Shown piece after piece: positions 33,181-42,100 of a stretch of DNA of 64,000 bases. Position numbers and translations under genes: made by a program. Source of the DNA: Mucilaginibacter dorajii. Lineage in GTDB: Bacteria > Bacteroidota > Bacteroidia > Sphingobacteriales > Sphingobacteriaceae. Within the stretch, counting starts at the first letter, position 1, and the number at the start of each line of letters is the position of its first letter. The notes under the pieces were generated by a model. The model was not told the origin of the DNA, did not search any database, and was given only the letters and a program-made list of their open reading frames with translations. Location: NCBI RefSeq assembly GCF_024808255.1, contig NZ_JANTYS010000026.1, positions 1 to 64,000 on the forward strand, in the 5' to 3' direction.

Positions 33181-36100
33181 TTATCTTAACAGTGTTACAG
33201 TTCCCTTCATTTTTATTGGCTGCCCATCGGTTGTTAAGCCGGTTAGGTAGTAAACATATACCCCAACAGGCTGGGCATGCCCTTTATAAGTGCCATCCCA
33301 TCCGGCCGATTTATTGGTGGTGCGGAACTGCAGTTCGCCCCATTGATCGTAAATAGATAAGGTTAAACTTTGAATGGTATTACCAAACACCTGCAGTAAA
33401 TCATTATTACCATCTCCGTTCGGCGTAAACACATTTGGTACAAAAATTCCGTTACCGAATGGATTGTTGGTAGTAGCGGTAACAACAGCCGAGTTAGCAC
33501 CCAAACCGCATGGCCCGGTTGCCCGCACAATGATGGTTACAGTTTGATTGGCGCTTAAACCGCTTACTTCATGTGTTGTACCGGCACTGCCAGAACTTGG
33601 CGCTATAAAGGTTGCACCATTATCAAGGCTTACTTCATAACCGGTAGCACCGGGCACCGCGCCCCACGTAAAGGTTATAACACTTGTACTGGTATTACTT
33701 GCACTTACAACCGGCGCGGTTAATGCAGGAATAATGGTTACAGTTACCGATGTACGTGTTGCCGATGCACAGCCTCCTGTGTTGTTTACAGCCTCGGCGT
33801 AGTATGTTATGTTGTTACTAAGGCTCGGCGTAATGAAGCTTGCACCTGTAGCTAACGCGGTACCGCCTGTTGCATTGGCATACCAGTTAATAGTAGTATT
33901 AGCCGAACTTGTTGCCGATAAAGTAGCCGTTGTTCCCGGGCAGATAGCAACATTGGGCACGTTTACCTGTGGCGCGTTTGGCGCTGTTGTTACTGTTACC
34001 GTTGCACTGGTACGTGTTGGCGAAGAGCAACCTGTGCTATTAATAGCTTCGGCATAGTAAGTAGCAGAAACAGATAAAGCAGGTGTCACAAAATCGGTAC
34101 CGGTAAACAGCGGTGTGCCTCCTGCTGCATTGGCATACCAGCTATATGTAAAGCCGGCTTGCGGATTGGATATACTCAAGGTAGCTCGCGAGCCCTGGCA
34201 ATCAGTAACGGCGTTGTTGACCAACACAGGTGCACCAGGCGCGCTGTTAACATTTACCTGCACCGTGGCCAGCGACGAACTACTGCACGAGCCATTTGCA
34301 GCCTCTACATAAAAGGTAGTATTCGCATTAATTGGCCCTGTTACATAAGTAGCCCCGGTGAATAGTTTGGTTGTTTTTGCTGCCGATGAATACCAGTTAT
34401 AAGTTAATGCAGCCTGTGGCGATGATACCGAAAGTGTAGCCGTACTGCCTTTACAAACAGCCACGGTTGCTGCTGTTGGCACAGGTGTACCTGGCTGTGG
34501 TACTATTGTAACATTTACAGCCAGCCTTGCCGATGGTTTGCAATTTTGCCCGTCGGTTGCCTCAACGTAGTAAGTTGTGTTTTGGGTGATGGCAGGCGTT
34601 ACAAAGCTTGTACCGGTATAAACAGAATTGCCACCTGTTGCCACTGTATAGAAATTATACGTAGTGCCGGCCACAGGATTTGTTATGCTGATGGTAGCCA
34701 CACTATTTTGGCAAACGCTTAAGCCAGCGGCATCAACTGTTGGTGTTGGCGCGGTAGTATTATTAATGGTAATCTGCACCGCAGTACGGGTTGATGATGC
34801 GCAACCACCCGCCGTAGTCACAGCCTCTACATAATAAGTAGTTGTGGCCGATATTGGAGGTGTAACATACGTTGCCCCTGTAAATACCGGTGTGCCACCC
34901 TGGGCAACGGTATACCAGTTAAAGGTAACGCCTTGCGTAACACTTGTAGCAGTAAGCGTGGCTGAGTTACCAGAACAAACTGATGGTGTTGCCGAACCGC
35001 CCTGCGCTGTTACTACCGGAGCAACAGGTAACGCGTTTACATGCACATCAACCTGAGTGCGGCTTGATGAACTACAACCGGTGCTGTTTACTGCATCTGC
35101 ATAGTATGAAATATCTGCCGATAAATTAGCAGTGGTAAAGCTTGTACCGGTAAATATTGGTGTGCCACCTGTAGCTGCTGAATACCAGTTGTAGGTAAAG
35201 CCTGCTGTTGGATTATCAATACTTAAGGTAGCTTTTGAACCTACACAGGTTTGTACAGGTGCACCACCCGCAACAACAGGTGCCGATGGTGGTGGTATGA
35301 TATTTACCCTCACCTGTGCCAGGTTACTGCTGTTACAGCCCGAAGTATTTGCTGTCGATACATAGAAGTTAGTACTGGTTGATATCGGCCCGGTAATATA
35401 AGTGCTGCCGGTAAATAACACAGTGGTCATAGCAGGCGAATCATACCAGGTGTAGGTAATACCTGCCTGTGGTGATGCCACAGATAAGGTAGCGCTTGCA
35501 CCCGCGCATACAGGCACTGTTGATGCTGTAACTGTAGGATCTGCTGGTAACGGGTTTAAAGTAACCTTAACAGGTGTACGGGCCGATGGGTTACAGTTGC
35601 CTGCACTTGCTGCCTCAACGTAGTAAGTTGTTGTAGCGGTAATTGCAGGCGTTGTAAATTGTGTACCGGTAAATAACAGTGTACCTCCCGTTGCAAAATT
35701 GTACCAACGGTAAACCTGGTCGGCTTGTGGATTGGTTATGCTGATGGTAATGGTTGAGCCATCGCAAGCGCTTAAACCACCCGCTGGCGCGGTAACCTGT
35801 GGCGGCGTTGGTATTGGCAGAACGGTGATATCAGTTTTTGCGCGTGTGCTGCTCACACAACCACTGCTATTTGCAGCTTCAACAAAATAGCTAATGTTGG
35901 CCAGCAAATTATTGGCAGTAAATGTAGTTCCGGTAAATATTGGTGTGCCGCCGGTAGCAGCGGTATACCAGTTATAAACCAGGCCCGCAACAGGATTATT
36001 CACACTAACGGTTACACTGCCACCGCTACAAACCTGGGTTGTAGCGGCACTTAGTATTGGTGCGGTTAATGTACCGCTTACGGTGATATTTACCGGTGTG

Positions 36101-39100
36101 CGACCTCCGTTATTGATACAGCCTGTTGTAGTATTTGATGCCTCAACATAGTAAGTAATATTCTGGCTAATGGCAGGCGTAGTAAAAGTAGCGCCTGTAC
36201 CCGCGGCTGTTCCACCTGTTACAGCGGTATACCAGCTATAGGTAACGCCTGCTTCTGGTGTTAACACGGCCAGCACCGCTGTGCTGTTAGCACAAACCTG
36301 TACATCGGCAGCAACAACACCGGGTTTTGATGGCCTTGCATTAACCTTTACAGTACCCAGGGTACGGGCCGGGCTGGTACAGGTACCGTTGCTTATTTCT
36401 GCGTAGTAAGTTTGGGTAGTAACAGGGTTTACCGTATAGGTAGCACCTGTAAATAACAGCGTTCCATTTGTAGCCGCGTCATACCATTTAACTGTCGCGG
36501 TACCGGCATTGGTTACAGTTAAAGTGGCATTATCGCCTGCGCAGATCTCTACATTATTACTTGCCAGTACAGGATTAACAGGTGACGGTGTCACATTAGC
36601 TGTGGCGGCTACCCGGTTGGGGTTAACGCAACCATTGGCTGTGCGGCTGCTTTCTACATAATAAGTTGTAGTTGCGGCCAATGCCCCGGTAGTAAACGTA
36701 GCTCCGGTATGCACTAATGAACCACCCACAGCCGCGGTGTACCATTTATAAGTTACACTGGCGCGGGCATTGCTCACCGTGAAAGTGGCTGTGCTTCCCT
36801 GGCAAATATTATCGGTTGATGCAGCCAGTTTTGGTGCGTCAACCTGTTTGGTTGCATAATAAATGCTGGCCGAATTTAAGGCCGATAACACCCCGCCCAA
36901 CAAAGTTACTTCAACCCTGTCGTAAGTCCCTTTAGGTGCAAACCTAATGATTGCGGTTTGTGACCCTGCCAACAGGCGGATGTGCAGTAAGTTACTGCTT
37001 AAGGTGATACGGTCGTTATTATAGGTAGCGCCATTGTATGATGCTATCTGAATACCATCAAGCACCCCTGCGGTAAGCAGGCTTACAGGTAATCCTAACT
37101 TAACAGTTACGCTATCGCCGGCATTACCGGTATCGCCAAATATCAATTGCTGACTAACATTGGCCCCCAATAAACCAACAGTTAATTGAAGCTGACTGGC
37201 ATTAGTTGTATCAATATCAACAGCGTTGTTAGGCGTGCTAACAGTACAGCCCACGCATATACCGGTGGCAGTAAAGTTTTGTGTCGATGCAAAATCGCAT
37301 GAAGTTGAGAAAATTGGATTTACAGTAATGGTAACCGGCGTACGTGTTGGGCTGGTACAGCCTGTGGCTGCAAGCGTACTTTCAACATAATAAGTCATGT
37401 TTGAAGTAAGCGCCGGCGTAGTAAAGGCAGCACCGGTAAATATTGGCGAACCACCACTTGCCGCGGTATACCAGTTAAAGGTAGCGCCTGCTGTGGTTGA
37501 TGTAGCTTTAATTACAGCTGTTTGGCCAGACGAGATCTGGGCATTGGCTGGTGTTACTGTTAAAGCTGGTGCGACAGGAGTTGGGTTAACCACAACATCT
37601 GTTTTTGCCCTGGTCGAGCTAACACAACTGCCTGCGGCTGCCTCTACATAATAAGATGTATTGGCAGTAAGATTTGGGGTGGTGTATTGTGCCCCGGTAA
37701 ATATTGGCGTGCCTCCTGTAGCAGCAGTATACCAGTTAAAGGTTACGCCTGGCTGGGTAGATGAGGCCGATAATACAGCCGATGAACCTGAACAGGTTTG
37801 TACAGTAGCCTGCGCAACCTGCGGTACCAATGGCGTAGCGGTAACGTTGGCAGTTACCTGGGTACGGGTCGAACTTGTGCATGAACCCGCACCTGCGGCC
37901 TCCACAAAGTAAGATGTGGTTTGGCTTAATGCCCCGGTGGTATAGCTATTACCGGTATGTACTAATGTACCACCGGTTGCGGCTGTATACCAGTTAAAGG
38001 TAACCCCATTTACAGGCGTTGCCGCAAAGGTAGCCGGCGAGCCTGAACATATGGTAACATTGGCTGTTGCAACCACCGGAGCCGCTGGTGTAGGTGTTAC
38101 GGTAACGGTTACCGGTGTGCGGGTAACCTGGGTACAGCCGTCTGCTGTTCTGCTGGCTTCTGCATAATAAGTAGTAGTAGCATTTAAAACCGGTGTATTA
38201 AATGTTGCCCCGGTAAATACAGGATTGCCGCCGGTTGCTGTAGTATACCATTTTACGGTAACGTAGCTTGGGACAGTAGCAGTCAGCGTAGTTTGTGTTC
38301 CGGCGCATGCAGTTACTGCGTTGGCGGTAATTACCGGTGCCGCTACTTCCTGTGCGGCGTCATAAATATTCAGGGCGTTCAAAACACCTGCAACACCAGA
38401 GTTTAGGCGAACCTCAACCCGGTCAAAATCTGCAGCGGCTTTAAATGTCACCCTAAAACGGCTTGTTCCGCTCAGCAGTTGTATGCTTATTAATGAGCCA
38501 TTCAATGCAAAACGATCATTATTATAAGTGGCTCCATTATAAGTAGCCAGGCTAATCTGCGATAGCACACCCACACTGGCCAACGCTCCTGGGATACCAA
38601 GATCAACCACTACGGTGTCGCCTGCCCTGCCTGTGTTGGCAAAGCGTAAGGTTTGTTGTGAGTACCCACCTAATAAACCTACCGGGGCGCTCAATTGCGC
38701 GAAGGTGTTACTGTTGGCATCAACAGAACCTGTTGCATTATTGATACCGCAAAGCACGCAAAGTAAACCACTGGTAGTATTGGTTTGATCGATGGCGGCG
38801 TCGCAAGGTACAGGGTTATTGCTGATGGCATTGATGGTTACACTGCCAGATGCCCTGGTGGCCGATTTTGAGCCTGTGGCGCTAACAACCGCCTCGGCAT
38901 AATAAGTAGTTGCCGCAAATAATGGCGGCGATGTAAAGGTAGCACCGGTATAAATGCTGGTACCGCCTGTTGCTGTGGTGTACCAGTTAAATATAGTACC
39001 GGGAGTTGTTGATGATGCAGTTAATGTGGCCGATGTACCCGCGTTTATAGCTTGTGTTGGCGGTGCAACTGCTACGTCTGGTATTACCAGTGGCGTAACG

Positions 39101-42100
39101 GTTACTGGTACAACGGTCCTGTCTGGCGATACACAATTACCTAAAACAGATTCGGCGTAATAGGTTGTATTGGCCGATAAAGCCGGTGTGGTAAAAGTAC
39201 TGCCTGTAAATACAGCAGTTCCGCCTGTTGGCTGTGTATACCATTTAATGATGGCGTTGGTTGCTGCCGTAGCTTTAAAGGTAGCTGTTTGCCCTGTGTT
39301 GATGCTGGCGCTGGGAGGGATTACCGTTGGCTTAGCCGGTGGATCATCAACTGTAACAACTACCGCGTAACGTGTTGGGCTTACGCAGGTACCGCGGCTA
39401 TACTCTACATAATAAGTGGTATTTGCATTTAAATTTGGTGTAGTATACGTAGTACCGGTATGTAATGACGCGCCTCCTGTTGGGGTAGCATACCAGTTAA
39501 ATGCTCCGTTTGCAGGTGATGGTGCAGTAATAGAAACTACTGCAGGGCTGCCTTTACATACCTCGGTTGATGCCGGGTTAAATACCGGTTTTGGATATTG
39601 CTGTAATGCATAGTAAACCTGCAATGAGGTAAGCAAATTAGCGATACCAGAGTTAAGCCTGATCCGTAGCCTGTCATACGCCGCAGTTGCAGGGATCAGC
39701 ACTACGTAACGATTGGTGCCGCTTAGCAACCTTACAGTGATCAGGTTATTATCCAGCGTTAGCGTGCTGCCAACGGTAGCACCATTTAACAGCGATACCT
39801 GGATGGCACTCAGTACGCCCACATCGGCCAAACCAACCGGACTTTGTAATACCAGCCTGATGGTATCGCCGGCAAAACCCGCCTGTTGAAACTGCACCGT
39901 TTGTTCGCTATAGCCACCCAATAACCCTGCAGTTACAGTTAAAGTTGATGCGGTAGTTGTATCTGCATCTGTTGCCAATACAGGATTGGTGATACCACAT
40001 AATACACACACACCATTTACATCATTAGTTTGTTGGTTAGCAAATGAGCATGGCGCGTTGTTATTGATGGTAACATTAATAGTGATAGGTGTCCTGGCTG
40101 CCGATTGGCAACCTGCCGCGTTCACCGCCGCTACGTAATAGGTAGTGCTACTGTATAACAAAGGTGTAGTATAAGGAGTACCCGTAAACACCGGGGTGGC
40201 TGCTGCTGCCGAAGTATACCAGTTGTAGGTAATGCCTGTTTGTGCATTGGTTACCGAAATAGTTGCGTTTTGGCCTGCAGCTATTGTCAAATTATTAGCA
40301 GCTAAAACCGGGTTAGCGGGTTTAGGGCTTACGGTTACAGTAGCCTGCGCCCTGCTTGCGCTGGTGCAACCGGTTATGTTCACCGCTTCGGCATAATAAT
40401 TTGTATTAGCGTGTAAAGCAGGCGTAGTAAAGTTTACACCGGTAGATAGTACAGTACCACCTGTTGAGGTGCTGTACCAGTTATACGTTTGACCGGCAAC
40501 CGGGTTAGCTATTGATAATATGGCTACATCTCCATCGCAAATGGTTGTGGTTGGGATAGCTATTGTTGGTGTTGCAGGCAACGGGCTAACCGTTGCGGTT
40601 ACTTTAGTCCTTGTCGCACTTACGCAGCTTCCGCCTGCTACAGCCTCAGCATAAAGGCTGGTAGTATTAGTTAATGCGGCTGTTGTATAGTTGTTTCCGG
40701 TAAATATCGGGGTACCACCGGTTGGGGTAGCATACCAGCTTACCGTAACACCCGCAACTGCAGTTGCATTGAAAGTAGCTGTTGAACCCGGGCACACAGT
40801 TGCGTTAGCGTTGGCAACCACCGGAGCTGCCGGCGTTGTAGTTACAGTAACAGTTACCGGTGTGCGGGTGCCCTGGGTACAACCATCAGATGTTCTGCTG
40901 GCCTCCGCGTAATAAGTTGTAGTAGCATTTAAAACTGGTGTATTAAATGTAGTACCGGTGAATACTGGTGTGCCACCTGTTGCTGTAGTATACCATTTTA
41001 CAGTAACGTAATTTGGTACCGTTGCTGTTAGTGTAGTTTGTGTTCCGGCGCAGGTAGCTACAGCATTTGCACTGATCACCGGCGCTGCAACTTCCTGCGC
41101 GGCATCATAAATATTTAAAGCGTTTAAAACGCCGGCTACGCCAGAGTTTAACCTGATCTCTACCCTGTCAAAATCGGCAGTGGCTTTAAAGGCTACACGG
41201 AAAAGACTTGTGCCACTCAATAAACGGATACTCAGTAATCCGCCATTCACACTAAATCTATCGTTATTATAAGTAGCGCCATTATAAGTAGCCAGACTAA
41301 TTTGCGATAGCACACCTACACTGGCCAGGCTTCCGGGAATCCCAAGGTCAACAATCACGCTGTCGCCAACATGAGCCACATTAGCAAATTGAAGTGTCTG
41401 TTGTGAATAGCCGCCCAATAAACCTACCGGGGTACTTAATTGCGAGAAGGTATTGCTGTTGGCGTCAATAGCACCGCCTGCATTGCCGATACCGCAAAGT
41501 ACACACAGCAAGCCGCTGGTGGTATTGGTTTGGGCGATGGCCGCATCGCAAGGTACCGGATTATTGCTGATAGCATTCACCGTAACGCTGCCTGATGCCC
41601 TGGTTGCTGATTTTGTACCAGTTGCGGTAACAACAGCCTCGGCATAATAAGTAGTGTTGCTGAATATCGCCGGAGAAGTAAATGTTGCCCCGGTAAATAT
41701 ACTTGTACCCCCTGTTGGCGTAGTATACCAGTTAAATATAGTACCAGGTGTTGTTGATGACGCAGTTAAAGTGGCCGATGTACCCGCGTTTACAGCTTGG
41801 GTTGGCGGCGTTACGGTCACATTCGGAATCACTACCGGAATCACGGTTACCGTTACCACGGTTCTATCCGGCGATACGCAGTTGCCCAAAACCGCTTCGG
41901 CGTAATAGGTTGTATTGGCATTTAATACAGGTGTGGTGAAAGTGCTGCCTGTAAACACCACTGTACCGCCGGTTGCTTGTGTATACCAATTAATGGTGGC
42001 ATTGGTGGCAGCTGTAGCTTTAAATGTAGTTGTTTGCCCACTGTTGATAGTTGCACTGGTTGGTGTAACCACCGGTTTTGCCGGCGGATCATCAACCGTA